A stretch of 64,000 bases of DNA, taken from the NCBI RefSeq assembly GCF_000723205.1, contig NZ_HG315671.1:2267351-2331350 (forward strand), written 5' to 3'. A program made the translations under genes and the position numbers. Within the stretch, counting starts at the first letter, position 1. Each line of letters begins with the position of its first letter. This DNA is from Formosa agariphila KMM 3901. Lineage in GTDB: Bacteria; Bacteroidota; Bacteroidia; Flavobacteriales; Flavobacteriaceae. A model generated the notes under the pieces. That model was not told the origin of the DNA. It worked only from the letters and a program-made list of their open reading frames with translations, and searched no databases. This document shows, piece after piece, positions 26,451-35,135 of this stretch.

Positions 26451-28661
26451 ATGAATAAGACTATTATAGTCTCGAATAGACTCCCTTTACAAGTAAAATT
26501 AGAAGATTCTAAGCTAGAAATTAAACCAAGTATTGGCGGTTTGGCAACAGGAATGAAATCTGTACATGCCGAAGGCAATGGTATTTGGATTGGTTGGTCT
26601 GGATTAACAGAAGAAGAACTTACTCCTAAATTAAAAAAAGAAATAAAAAAAGAGGTTACTAAAGAAAAATGTGTAACTGTACCTCTAACAACCGAAGACA
26701 TAGATAATTTCTACCTCGGTTTCAGTAATAAAACCCTTTGGCCATTGTTTCATTATTTTATGGAATACACCTCTTTTGAGAGTTCGGAATGGGAATCTTA
26801 TAAAGAAGTAAATCAAAAATTTGCCGATGCGGTCCTTGAAAATGTTAACGATGGCGACACCGTTTGGGTGCACGATTATCAGTTACTATTACTTCCAAAA
26901 TTAATTAGAGATAAAAAACCGAATATATCTATAGGTTTCTTTTTACATATCCCTTTTCCATCTTTCGAAATTTTTAGAACGTTTCCTTGGCGTGAAGAAT
27001 TATTGGAAGGTATGCTTGGAGCCGACTTAATTGGATTCCACACCTATGATTATGAACGACACTTTTTAAGCTCTATTAAACGTATTTTAAGACTTGATGT
27101 CAATTTTAATAATATCGATTATCTAGATCGTACAGTTAAAGTAGACTCCTTCCCTATGGGAATTGATTATGATAAATTCTACAAGGCTGCTTTAGCAAAT
27201 AATAGCCAACTAAAAAAAGAACGTACAGAATTACAGCGCCGATTAGACGAGCATATAAAATCTGCTTCCGATGCTAAAATCATATTATCAATAGATCGAT
27301 TAGATTATACCAAAGGAATTCCTAACCGATTAAAAGCTTTCGAATATTTTTTAAATAAATATCCTCAGTTTAAGGAAAAAGTACGCTTAATATTATTAGC
27401 TGTACCATCGCGATCAAATGTACCTCAATACCAAAAATTAAAACGAGATACAGACGAATTGGTTGGCCGAATTAATGGTGAATTTTCAACAGTAAGCTGG
27501 ACACCAATCTGGTATTTTTACCGTTCAATGCCTTTCGAAAATTTAATAGATTTATATACCACTTCAGATATCGCATTAATTACACCGGTAAGAGATGGAA
27601 TGAATTTGGTTGCTAAAGAATACGTAGCCACAAGAACCAATCAAGATGGTGTGTTAATTTTAAGTGAAATGACGGGAGCTTCTAAAGAAATGAATGAAGC
27701 CCTTTTAATTAACCCGAATAATTTCGATCAACTTGCTGATACCATTAAGCAAGCCATTGAAATGCCGCTTGAAGAACAACAAAATAGAATCAAAATTCTT
27801 CAACAACGTTTAGAACGTTATAGTGTTGAAAAATGGGCAGAAGAATTCTTAAAAGCCTTAGACTCTACTAAAAACAAAGAAGATATATTTATTTCTAAGC
27901 GTTTGGATAAATCTTTAAAAAAGGACATTTCTAAAACCTTTAAAAAAGCTAAAAAGAAACTATTATTACTAGATTTTGATGGCACATTAGTCGGTTTTAA
28001 AGATAATCCAAAAGATTGCAAACCCGACACTGAATTATTGAATTTACTAGATAAATTACATGCTATAGAAGGTGTTAAACTGGTTATTATTAGCGGAAGA
28101 GACCGTGAAACTTTCGAAGAATGGTTCGCAGGAAAAGACTATACGTTAGTTACAGATCATGGTGTTTGGCTTAAAGAAAAAGACAAGGATTGGATGATGC
28201 TAGAACATCTTAAAAACGATTGGATGGAAAACATTCTACCTGTTTTAGAAACCTTTGTAGATAGAACACCAGGAACATTTGTTGAAAAGAAAAAATATTC
28301 CTTGGCTTGGCATTACAGAAAAACCGATCCCGAATTAGGACAAGTTAGAAGTATAGAGCTTAATACGGTACTTAATAGTTTAATTGAAAACCATGGGCTT
28401 ACAGTTCTAAAAGGTAATAAGGTTACAGAAATTAAAAGTAGTAATGTAAATAAAGGTCGTGCCGCATCGCGTTTATTAACACAAGAAGAATACGATTTTA
28501 TGTTTGCTATTGGAGATGACTGGACAGACGAATATATGTTTGAAGAATTACCAGAAACTGCTTGTACCGTAAAAGTTGGCTTTAAGAAAACAAGTGCTAA
28601 ATATCACATTAAAAACACCGATGAAGTTCGTGAATTATTAAACATGTTTACGAAATCTTAA
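26451..28661 (+). CDS. Fused trehalose-6-phosphate synthase/phosphatase (OtsA-OtsB)
   Basis: 736-residue enzyme making trehalose from UDP-glucose and glucose 6-phosphate, then dephosphorylating it. Residues ~1-465 are GT20: IVSNRLPLQVKL at the start, SIGGLATGM, VWVHDYQLLLLPKLIR (~134-149), SIDRLDYTKGIPNRL (~278-292) and PVRDGMNLVAKEYVATR (~378-394). Residues ~500-736 are a HAD phosphatase: LLLLDFDGTLVGF (nucleophile Asp, ~503-515), LVIISGRDRETFEEWF, and IGDDWTDEYMFE (~685-696). Both active sites look intact. E. coli has separate proteins; the fusion is common in Bacteroidota and eukaryotes. It provides an osmoprotectant and stress solute. The M28 peptidase gene follows after 8 bp. Confidence 0.95.
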   Translation: MNKTIIVSNRLPLQVKLEDSKLEIKPSIGGLATGMKSVHAEGNGIWIGWSGLTEEELTPKLKKEIKKEVTKEKCVTVPLTTEDIDNFYLGFSNKTLWPLFHYFMEYTSFESSEWESYKEVNQKFADAVLENVNDGDTVWVHDYQLLLLPKLIRDKKPNISIGFFLHIPFPSFEIFRTFPWREELLEGMLGADLIGFHTYDYERHFLSSIKRILRLDVNFNNIDYLDRTVKVDSFPMGIDYDKFYKAALANNSQLKKERTELQRRLDEHIKSASDAKIILSIDRLDYTKGIPNRLKAFEYFLNKYPQFKEKVRLILLAVPSRSNVPQYQKLKRDTDELVGRINGEFSTVSWTPIWYFYRSMPFENLIDLYTTSDIALITPVRDGMNLVAKEYVATRTNQDGVLILSEMTGASKEMNEALLINPNNFDQLADTIKQAIEMPLEEQQNRIKILQQRLERYSVEKWAEEFLKALDSTKNKEDIFISKRLDKSLKKDISKTFKKAKKKLLLLDFDGTLVGFKDNPKDCKPDTELLNLLDKLHAIEGVKLVIISGRDRETFEEWFAGKDYTLVTDHGVWLKEKDKDWMMLEHLKNDWMENILPVLETFVDRTPGTFVEKKKYSLAWHYRKTDPELGQVRSIELNTVLNSLIENHGLTVLKGNKVTEIKSSNVNKGRAASRLLTQEEYDFMFAIGDDWTDEYMFEELPETACTVKVGFKKTSAKYHIKNTDEVRELLNMFTKS

Positions 28662-28669
28662 ATTAATTT

Positions 28670-30010
28670 ATGAAATACCGTATATATTTATGTCTAATTT
28701 TAGGCATTAATACCCTATTGGTCTCAGGTCAGAACCTGCAGCAAATTTATAATATTATTGATGCTGTTTCGGCAAATCGGATAAAACAAGATGTAAAAAC
28801 ACTTACCGAGTTTGGTACCCGTAACACCTTTAGCGATACCGTTTCTAAGACCCGAGGTATAGGTGCTGCTAGACGTTGGATTAAAAGTGAATTCGATGCT
28901 ATTTCTAGCACCTGTAACTCGTGTTTAAATGTTTTTTATCAAAAAGATTTGGTGACTAAAAAAGGAAACTCGAGAGTACCACATGATGCCTGGGTGGTAA
29001 ACGTTGTAGCGGTACAAAAAGGGACAAAATATCCAAACCGCTATATTATTATGAGTGGAGATATCGATTCTCGTGCTAGCGATACTATGGATTTTACTAC
29101 AGACGCCCCTGGAGCTAATGATAATGCGTCTGGAATGGCAGGAACCATCGAAGCCGCTCGGGTGTTATCTCAATATACCTTTGAAAATAGTATAGTTTAT
29201 CTGGGCTTATCTGGTGAAGAACAAGGTTTATTTGGAGGTGCAGGTTTTGCTGCCTATGCTAAAGTTAACAATTGGGATATTATTGGCGTATTTAATAACG
29301 ATATGATTGGTAATATTGAAGGTGTTGATGGCGTTATTGACAATAGGTCGTTTAGAATATTCTCAGAACCAGTTCCCCCTACAGAAACTGAACAGGAACG
29401 CAAAATGCGTCGTTTTTATGGTGGTGAAGTCGATGGTATATCTAGACAATTAGCCCGGTACGTCTATAAAACTACCAAAACGTATATGCCAGAAATGAAC
29501 CCTATGATGATTTATAGATTAGATCGTTTTGGAAGAGGTGGCCATCACCGTCCGTTTAACGATTTAGGATTTGCGGGAATCCGAATTATGGAAGCTCACG
29601 AAAATTACACACAACAACATCAAGACGTTCGTACCGAAAATGGCATTAATTATGGCGATACTTTCGAACATGTAAATTTTGAATATAATAAAAAATTAAC
29701 CACTGTTAATGCCATAAATCTAGCCTCATTAGCCAATGCGGCACCTGCACCTACAACTGTTGCCATTGGTGGTATTGTTGAAGCTGCTGCTAAATTAAAA
29801 TGGAATGCAGTAGAAGGTGCTGTGGGTTACAAAATTTATTGGCGAGATACCACATCTCCAACTTGGGATTATAGTAGAACTGTTGGTAATGTTACGGCAT
29901 TTACTTTAGACGGTATTGTAATTGATAATTTCTATTTTGGTGTTGCTTCTATTAACGAAAATGGCTTTGAAAGCCCTGTAGTTTTCCCTAACAGTATTAT
30001 TAAGAACTAA
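28670..30010 (+). CDS. Secreted M28-family zinc peptidase with C-terminal fibronectin-III-like domain
   Basis: 446 residues. Signal peptide MKYRIYLCLILGINTLLVSGQ. The metallopeptidase core holds the M28 ligands: MSGDIDSRASD (where the first His of H-x-D is replaced by Asp in GDID), PGANDNASGMAG (bridging Asp), LSGEEQGLFGG (catalytic Glu pair) and NNDMIGN, then HHRPFNDLGF with a late His. Residues ~355-446 form an FN3-like beta domain (AAKLKWNAVEGAVGYKIYWRDT). It probably cleaves peptides as an aminopeptidase in the periplasm or outside. It starts 8 bp after otsAB and overlaps the next peptidase gene by 1 base (TAATG), so the two peptidases are translationally coupled. Confidence 0.88.
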   Translation: MKYRIYLCLILGINTLLVSGQNLQQIYNIIDAVSANRIKQDVKTLTEFGTRNTFSDTVSKTRGIGAARRWIKSEFDAISSTCNSCLNVFYQKDLVTKKGNSRVPHDAWVVNVVAVQKGTKYPNRYIIMSGDIDSRASDTMDFTTDAPGANDNASGMAGTIEAARVLSQYTFENSIVYLGLSGEEQGLFGGAGFAAYAKVNNWDIIGVFNNDMIGNIEGVDGVIDNRSFRIFSEPVPPTETEQERKMRRFYGGEVDGISRQLARYVYKTTKTYMPEMNPMMIYRLDRFGRGGHHRPFNDLGFAGIRIMEAHENYTQQHQDVRTENGINYGDTFEHVNFEYNKKLTTVNAINLASLANAAPAPTTVAIGGIVEAAAKLKWNAVEGAVGYKIYWRDTTSPTWDYSRTVGNVTAFTLDGIVIDNFYFGVASINENGFESPVVFPNSIIKN

Positions 30011-31671
30011 TGATTTTAAAATTTTCAACTTTGAAAAAAAGAACAATTCTATTACTTTCTTTTTTATGTTTAACAACCACTGCATTTAGTCAGTTATTAT
30101 CCGATAAAGAGAAGTTTACCCTTCAAGACACACTTCGCGGAAGTATTACTCCAGAACGTGCTTGGTGGGACTTAACATATTACCATTTAAATGTGGAAGT
30201 AAAACCAGAAGACAAATTTATTTTAGGTAAAAACACCATTCAATACACGGTTTTAAAACCTAATAAAGTATTACAAATAGATTTACAGACGCCCTTAAAA
30301 ATTACTAAAGCAATCCAGGATGGTGAGTCTTTACAAATCGTTACTAACGGAAATGCACATTTTATAACCCTTACAACACCTCAGCCAATAGGAAGTAGGC
30401 ATACAGTTGATGTATATTATGAAGGCAATCCTAAAGAGGCAATTAGAGCCCCTTGGGATGGTGGATTCTCTTGGAAAAAAGATGATAATGGAAATGATTT
30501 TGTTGCGACATCTTGTCAAGGTTTAGGTGCTAGTGTGTGGTGGCCATGTAAAGATCATATGTACGACGAAGTAGATAGCATGGACATTAGCATTACAACA
30601 CCTAAAGGATTAACCGATGTGTCTAACGGTAGACTTACCGATACAAAAACGTTACAAGATGGTAGAAAGACCTTTATATGGTCTGTGAAAAATCCGATAA
30701 ATAATTATGGTGTAAATGTAAATATTGGTGATTATGTACATTTTTCTGAAGTTTACCCTGGAGAAAAAGGACCTTTAACTATGGATTACTACGTGTTACG
30801 AGACAATCTTGAAAAAGCGAAGAAGCAATTTAAAGACGCACCTAAAATGATGAAAGCTTTCGAACATTGGTTTGGACCGTATCCGTTTTATGAAGATGGC
30901 TTTAAACTAGTAGAAGCCCCATATTTAGGCATGGAACACCAAAGTTCTGTAACTTACGGTAACAATTTTGAAAACGGTTATTTAGGAAGTGATTTATCGG
31001 ATACAGGATGGGGACTAAAATTCGATTTCATCATTATTCATGAAGCAGGTCACGAATGGTTTGCGAATAACATTACCAATATAGATATTGCAGATATGTG
31101 GATTCACGAAAGCTTTACAGCATATTCAGAAAGTCTGTTTCTGAATTATTATTACGGAGAGAAAGCTGCTTCAGAATATGTTATTGGAACTCGTAAATCA
31201 ATACTAAATGATAGACCATTAATAGGTGAATATAATGTAAATCATGAAGGTTCTGGAGATATGTATTATAAAGGAGCTAATATGCTTCATACCTTACGCC
31301 AGTTGATAGACGATGACGAAAAATGGAGACAAATTTTAAGAGGAATGAACAAAACCTTTTATCACCAAACTGTCAGCACTAAACAAATTGAAGATTATTT
31401 AAGCAAAGAAACAGGAATTGATTTAACCGAATTTTTCAATCAATATCTAAGAGACGTCCGTATTCCTACTTTAGAATATAAGTTAGAGCATAACACTTTA
31501 AAATACCGTTGGACTAATATTGTAAACGGTTTTGACATGCCTATTCAAGTAATTTTAGACGAAAAATCAGAATGGATACAGCCTACAAGCGCATGGAAAA
31601 CATTAACTCTTAAAAACACATTCAACTTTAAAATTGATGATGATTTTTATGTAGACTATAAGCAATTGTAG
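30010..31671 (+). CDS. M1-family metallopeptidase, secreted
   Basis: 553-residue zinc aminopeptidase. A signal peptide near MILKFSTLKKRTILLLSFLCLTTTAFSQ is followed by an N-terminal beta domain and the gluzincin core: GMEHQSS (the GAMEN-like exopeptidase loop, ~residue 310), HEAGHEW (residues 344-350) and the third ligand Glu367 in WIHESFTAYSE, giving the canonical HExxH-x18-E. YYKGANMLH near 425 contains the catalytic Tyr region. Unlike the 943-residue protein at 3307, all zinc ligands are intact. Its ATG overlaps the stop of the M28 gene. Confidence 0.92.
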   Translation: MILKFSTLKKRTILLLSFLCLTTTAFSQLLSDKEKFTLQDTLRGSITPERAWWDLTYYHLNVEVKPEDKFILGKNTIQYTVLKPNKVLQIDLQTPLKITKAIQDGESLQIVTNGNAHFITLTTPQPIGSRHTVDVYYEGNPKEAIRAPWDGGFSWKKDDNGNDFVATSCQGLGASVWWPCKDHMYDEVDSMDISITTPKGLTDVSNGRLTDTKTLQDGRKTFIWSVKNPINNYGVNVNIGDYVHFSEVYPGEKGPLTMDYYVLRDNLEKAKKQFKDAPKMMKAFEHWFGPYPFYEDGFKLVEAPYLGMEHQSSVTYGNNFENGYLGSDLSDTGWGLKFDFIIIHEAGHEWFANNITNIDIADMWIHESFTAYSESLFLNYYYGEKAASEYVIGTRKSILNDRPLIGEYNVNHEGSGDMYYKGANMLHTLRQLIDDDEKWRQILRGMNKTFYHQTVSTKQIEDYLSKETGIDLTEFFNQYLRDVRIPTLEYKLEHNTLKYRWTNIVNGFDMPIQVILDEKSEWIQPTSAWKTLTLKNTFNFKIDDDFYVDYKQL

Positions 31672-31686
31672 TATAGTATAAAAAAG

Positions 31687-31734
31687 CATTTACAATCAAT
31701 TTCTCTTTAAAACTATAAAAATTGATTGTAAATG
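31687..31734 (+). terminator. Long stem-loop after the peptidase pair, probable terminator
   Basis: Perfect 16-bp stem, arms CATTTACAATCAATTT (31687-31702) and its complement (31719-31734), 16-nt loop, 16 bp after the peptidase stop. The 3' side continues TTAAATTTTGAAA, only weakly T-rich. IS copy 2 begins 13 bp beyond the stem. Confidence 0.6.
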
Positions 31735-31776
31735 TTAAATTTTGAAAGGCAGTATCTCATAAACTGTGTAAGTTTT

Positions 31777-31812
31777 AAAATCTCAGGTTAAATATTAATC
31801 TGAGATTTTTTT
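31777..31812 (+). terminator. Terminator-like hairpin inside the IS, upstream of the transposase
   Basis: AAAATCTCAG (31777-31786) pairs with CTGAGATTTT (31800-31809), followed by a T-run to 31812, 29 bp before the transposase ATG. It would stop transcription entering from outside, a known way for insertion sequences to prevent activation by neighbouring promoters. The same hairpin is in copy 1. Confidence 0.7.
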
Positions 31813-31840
31813 ATTCATTAATTTTAACTTTTACACACTT

Positions 31841-33037
31841 ATGAAACCAGAAGATTTATTAAACGAAGACTTTTTAAAACAATTCAAGAATGCACCAGAG
31901 CTAACATCCTTTTTAGAACAGTTGCACAAACGTGGTATTGAGAAGTTACTAGAAGGGGAACTAGATGCCCATTTAGACTACGATAAGCACAAAAAAAGTA
32001 AAGCAGCCAACCTTCGAAATGGTTACACTAAAAAGAAATTAAAATCCGTTTTAGGAGAAACAGAGATTCAAGTTCCTCGAGACCGTGATAGTTCTTTTAA
32101 TCCTTTAATTGTAAAGAAAAGAGAAAGTACAACAGAAGGCATCGAAAATATTATTATATCGCTTTATGCCAAAGGCATGAGTAACAGTGATATTGAAGAA
32201 CAAATACGTGAGCTGTACGATTTTAATATTTCTACATCCACTATTTCAAGGATTACAGATAAGATTACAGAAGATGTTATTGCTTGGCGGAACAGGCCTT
32301 TGGAGGCCACTTACCTAATTGTTTGGATGGATGGCATCGTATTTAAAGTTAGGGAAAACTCTAAAGTCATAAACAAGACTATTTATATTGCAGTAGGCCT
32401 GAGAACAGATGGCAAAAAGGAAGTCCTAGGATTATGGTTAGGTAAAAATGAATCTTCAGCCTTTTGGATGAGTGTTTTAACCGATATTAAAGCTCGAGGA
32501 ACTCAAGATATACTTATCACAGCTACCGATAATTTAAATGGATTTACGGATACTATTAAAACTATTTTTCCGAAATCAACGACTCAAATTTGTGTTGTGC
32601 ATCAAATAAGAAATTCGTGTCGTTACGTGGTCTGGAAGGACAAAAAGGAATTTACTCGTGACATGAAGCAAATCTATACTGCTCCTACAAAAGAAGCTGC
32701 CAAAGCTGCTTTAAATGACTTCAAAACTAAATGGGATTCTAAATATTCTTACGCCATTAAAAGTTGGGAAAATAATTGGGATGAGCTTACAGTATTCTTT
32801 GATTTTCCTATTGAAATAAGAACCATAATCTACACCACAAATCTTATAGAAAACCTAAATGGAAAGATACGGAAATACACAAAAAACAAACTCTCGTTTC
32901 CAACCGATGAAGCAGTTATGAAATCCGTGTTTTTAGCTTTGAGAGAAAGCACTAAAAAATGGACCATGCCAATCAGAAATTGGGGAGTGATACTAAATCA
33001 ATTTTTAGCTATATTTGAAAACAGGATTAAGTTATAA
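31841..33037 (+). CDS. IS256-family (mutator-type) transposase
   Basis: 398 residues, the normal length of the family. The DDE catalytic residues fall in [10 protein letters not shown] (first Asp, ~residue 161), [11 protein letters not shown] (second Asp, ~226) and [17 protein letters not shown] (Glu, ~336). The Mutator signature with [12 protein letters not shown] lies near residue 252. The N-terminal ~90 residues, [31 protein letters not shown], form the DNA-binding part. It catalyses copy-paste transposition through a circular intermediate in studied relatives. Complete and likely active. Confidence 0.97.
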   Translation: MKPEDLLNEDFLKQFKNAPELTSFLEQLHKRGIEKLLEGELDAHLDYDKHKKSKAANLRNGYTKKKLKSVLGETEIQVPRDRDSSFNPLIVKKRESTTEGIENIIISLYAKGMSNSDIEEQIRELYDFNISTSTISRITDKITEDVIAWRNRPLEATYLIVWMDGIVFKVRENSKVINKTIYIAVGLRTDGKKEVLGLWLGKNESSAFWMSVLTDIKARGTQDILITATDNLNGFTDTIKTIFPKSTTQICVVHQIRNSCRYVVWKDKKEFTRDMKQIYTAPTKEAAKAALNDFKTKWDSKYSYAIKSWENNWDELTVFFDFPIEIRTIIYTTNLIENLNGKIRKYTKNKLSFPTDEAVMKSVFLALRESTKKWTMPIRNWGVILNQFLAIFENRIKL

Positions 33038-33113
33038 ATAACCTAACCCTGAAATTTTGAACTTACACACTTTTTAGGATAGTGTCTTTTGAAAGATTGT
33101 TTACTATCATTTT

Positions 33114-35042
33114 TTAAAAATGCCATCTCACAAAGGCTTCCATAGCCGCATAATGAGCTAACCCTAATAAATGATAAATCTCTGCTGTTTCGCCATTTCT
33201 ATCTTCTGCACGTTGCCAAAATTCTCTACTATCTGCCCCTTGAAACACGACACCATCCTTTTGAGATTGATGCTTAAATATTCCATGACGCTTTTCCAAT
33301 ACTTGGTCAGGACTCATTGGTACTGCCATTTCTATCTCATCTACATTCCACTCTTGCCATGCGCCTCTGTACAACCAAACCCAACAGTCTTTCATATACT
33401 TTTTTGGTTTTAGTGCTTTTACTGCTGTAAATATCGCATCTAAACAGACCTTATGCGTCCCGTGTGGATCGGCTAAATCGCCCGCTGCATAAATTTGATG
33501 TGGCTTTATCTTATCGATTAATGCCATTGTCAACTCGATATCTTCATCACCTAAGGGTTTCTTTTCTATTGCTCCGGTTTCATAAAATGGCATTTCCATA
33601 AAATGGATGTGGGCATCTGGTAAGCCAATAAATTTTGCTGCTGCATGAGCTTCTCCTTTTCGTATTAACCCTTTTATATAACGCACTTCTGGGATATCTA
33701 TCTCACTCCCTTTTTTATTCTCTAAAAAGGCAACTGCTTTTTTATAAATGTTCTCGGCCTCTAAACTTTCAATACCAAATTTAGCATTATAATCGCATAC
33801 AAATCCTGCAAAACGTAATGCCTCATCATCTGAGACAGCTATGTTTCCAGAAGTTTGATAACCAATATGTACTTCGTGACCTTGTTCTTGTAAACGCTTA
33901 AAGGTTCCTCCCATACTTATCACATCATCATCTGGATGCGGACTAAATATAAGTACACGTTTCTTTGCGGGTTCTGCACGCTCCGGACGTTTAGAATCGT
34001 CTGCATTGGGCTTGCCTCCTGGCCAACCTGTGATGGTATTTTGTAGTCTGTTAAAAATCTTAATATTTATATCGTAAGCAGGTCCTGAATCGGCTAATAA
34101 ATCACTCATACCGTTCTCTATATAATCGGCATCTGTAAGCATTAAAATCGGTTTCTTTAAATGTAATGCTAAGCCTAGAACTGCTTTTCTAATTAACTTA
34201 TCTGTCCAAACTATTTTCTCGACTAACCAAGGTGTATTGATACGTGTTAACTTTGATGATGCTTCTTTATCTAAAACAAACGTAACATTATCATGTTCTT
34301 GTAAGAATGATGCCGGAACGAGATTAGTTACTTGACCTTCTACCGATTGTTTTATAATATTAGATTTACCTTCTCCCCATGCCATTAAAATAACACGCTG
34401 AGATTCCATAATTATTTTAACTCCTAAAGTAATTGCGGTTCTTGGGGTATTATTTAAACCTAAAAAATCGCTACTTGCCGCTACTCTTGTAATGTGGTCT
34501 AAGGCTACTAATCGTGTTTTTGAATTTTGTAGTGAACCTGATTCATTAAAACCGATATGTCCATTTCCTCCAATTCCTAATATTTGTAAATCAATACCTC
34601 CTAAAGCTTCAATCTTAGATTCGTAAGCATCGCAATAATCAGCGATTTCCTCTTTTGATAAAGTACCGTCTGGAATATTACAGTTTTCTGGTAAAATATC
34701 GACATGATTAAATAGAAGCTCTTTCATAAATCGCACATAACTATTTACTGAATCTGGCTCCATAGGATAATATTCGTCCAAGTTAAAAGAAATCACATTC
34801 TTAAAACTTAATCCTTCTTCCTTGTGTAGACGCACTAATTCTGCATATAGCCCTTTTGGAGATGACCCTGTAGCAAGACCTAAAATACAAGGTTGCTTTT
34901 GTGATTGTTTAACCTTAATTAAATCGGCAATCTCCTTAGCTACTGCCTTTGATCCTGAATTAGAATTTTCGTAAACTACCGTTCCTATATTTTCAAATCG
35001 CTTTTCAAATCCTGTGGCTTTGTCTATATTACTTTTTAGCAT
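33114..35042 (-). CDS. nagB: Glucosamine-6-phosphate deaminase fused to a PIG-L/LmbE deacetylase-like domain
   Basis: 642 residues, two enzymes in one chain. Residues ~1-300 are NagB, converting GlcN-6-P to fructose 6-phosphate and ammonia: ILGLATGSSPKGLYAELVR, VISFNLDEYYPM, and GIGGNGHIGFNESG with the catalytic His. Residues ~365-642 are a PIG-L-type zinc de-N-acetylase: RVLIFSPHPDDDVISMGGT (H-P-D-D zinc motif) and AAGDLADPHGTHKVCLDA (late His ligands); both motifs are intact. No nagA is present nearby, so the second domain could remove acetyl from GlcNAc-6-P before the first deaminates it (inference). It is the last gene of the minus-strand amino-sugar locus; IS copy 2 inserted 27 bp past its stop. 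Confidence 0.9.
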   Translation of the reverse strand: MLKSNIDKATGFEKRFENIGTVVYENSNSGSKAVAKEIADLIKVKQSQKQPCILGLATGSSPKGLYAELVRLHKEEGLSFKNVISFNLDEYYPMEPDSVNSYVRFMKELLFNHVDILPENCNIPDGTLSKEEIADYCDAYESKIEALGGIDLQILGIGGNGHIGFNESGSLQNSKTRLVALDHITRVAASSDFLGLNNTPRTAITLGVKIIMESQRVILMAWGEGKSNIIKQSVEGQVTNLVPASFLQEHDNVTFVLDKEASSKLTRINTPWLVEKIVWTDKLIRKAVLGLALHLKKPILMLTDADYIENGMSDLLADSGPAYDINIKIFNRLQNTITGWPGGKPNADDSKRPERAEPAKKRVLIFSPHPDDDVISMGGTFKRLQEQGHEVHIGYQTSGNIAVSDDEALRFAGFVCDYNAKFGIESLEAENIYKKAVAFLENKKGSEIDIPEVRYIKGLIRKGEAHAAAKFIGLPDAHIHFMEMPFYETGAIEKKPLGDEDIELTMALIDKIKPHQIYAAGDLADPHGTHKVCLDAIFTAVKALKPKKYMKDCWVWLYRGAWQEWNVDEIEMAVPMSPDQVLEKRHGIFKHQSQKDGVVFQGADSREFWQRAEDRNGETAEIYHLLGLAHYAAMEAFVRWHF

Positions 35043-35135
35043 AATATTTTGTTTTATTGTGATTTGTATCTCTATTTATTTACTCTAATTTCTATTTTGT
35101 GTATGCTATAATTAAAGCCTATTTCAATTCCTTAA

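Larger units (their letters stand above)
31748..33086 (+). mobile_element. IS256-family insertion sequence, copy 2 (intact, 1339 bp)
   Basis: Left end GGCAGTATCTCATAAACTG (31748), right end AGGATAGTGTC (33086). Direct repeats TTTTGAAA at 31740-31747 and 33087-33094 are a perfect 8-bp target duplication, the size expected for IS256. It encodes one complete transposase in a single frame. It is in inverse orientation to copy 1, 7.2 kb away, and the two are identical apart from one base as far as I could compare. Probably autonomous. Confidence 0.96.

Noticed and set aside
23167-33086. Composite transposon carrying trehalose and peptidase genes
   Set aside because: The outer flanks of the pair do not match each other, while each IS copy has its own 8-bp duplication; the enclosed genes also have composition like their neighbours.
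33114-35042. NagB half inactive because Asp before G-H is Asn (GGNGHIGFNE)
   Set aside because: Several bona fide NagB proteins, as I recall, carry N-G-H-I-G-F-N-E; the catalytic His and Glu are kept.
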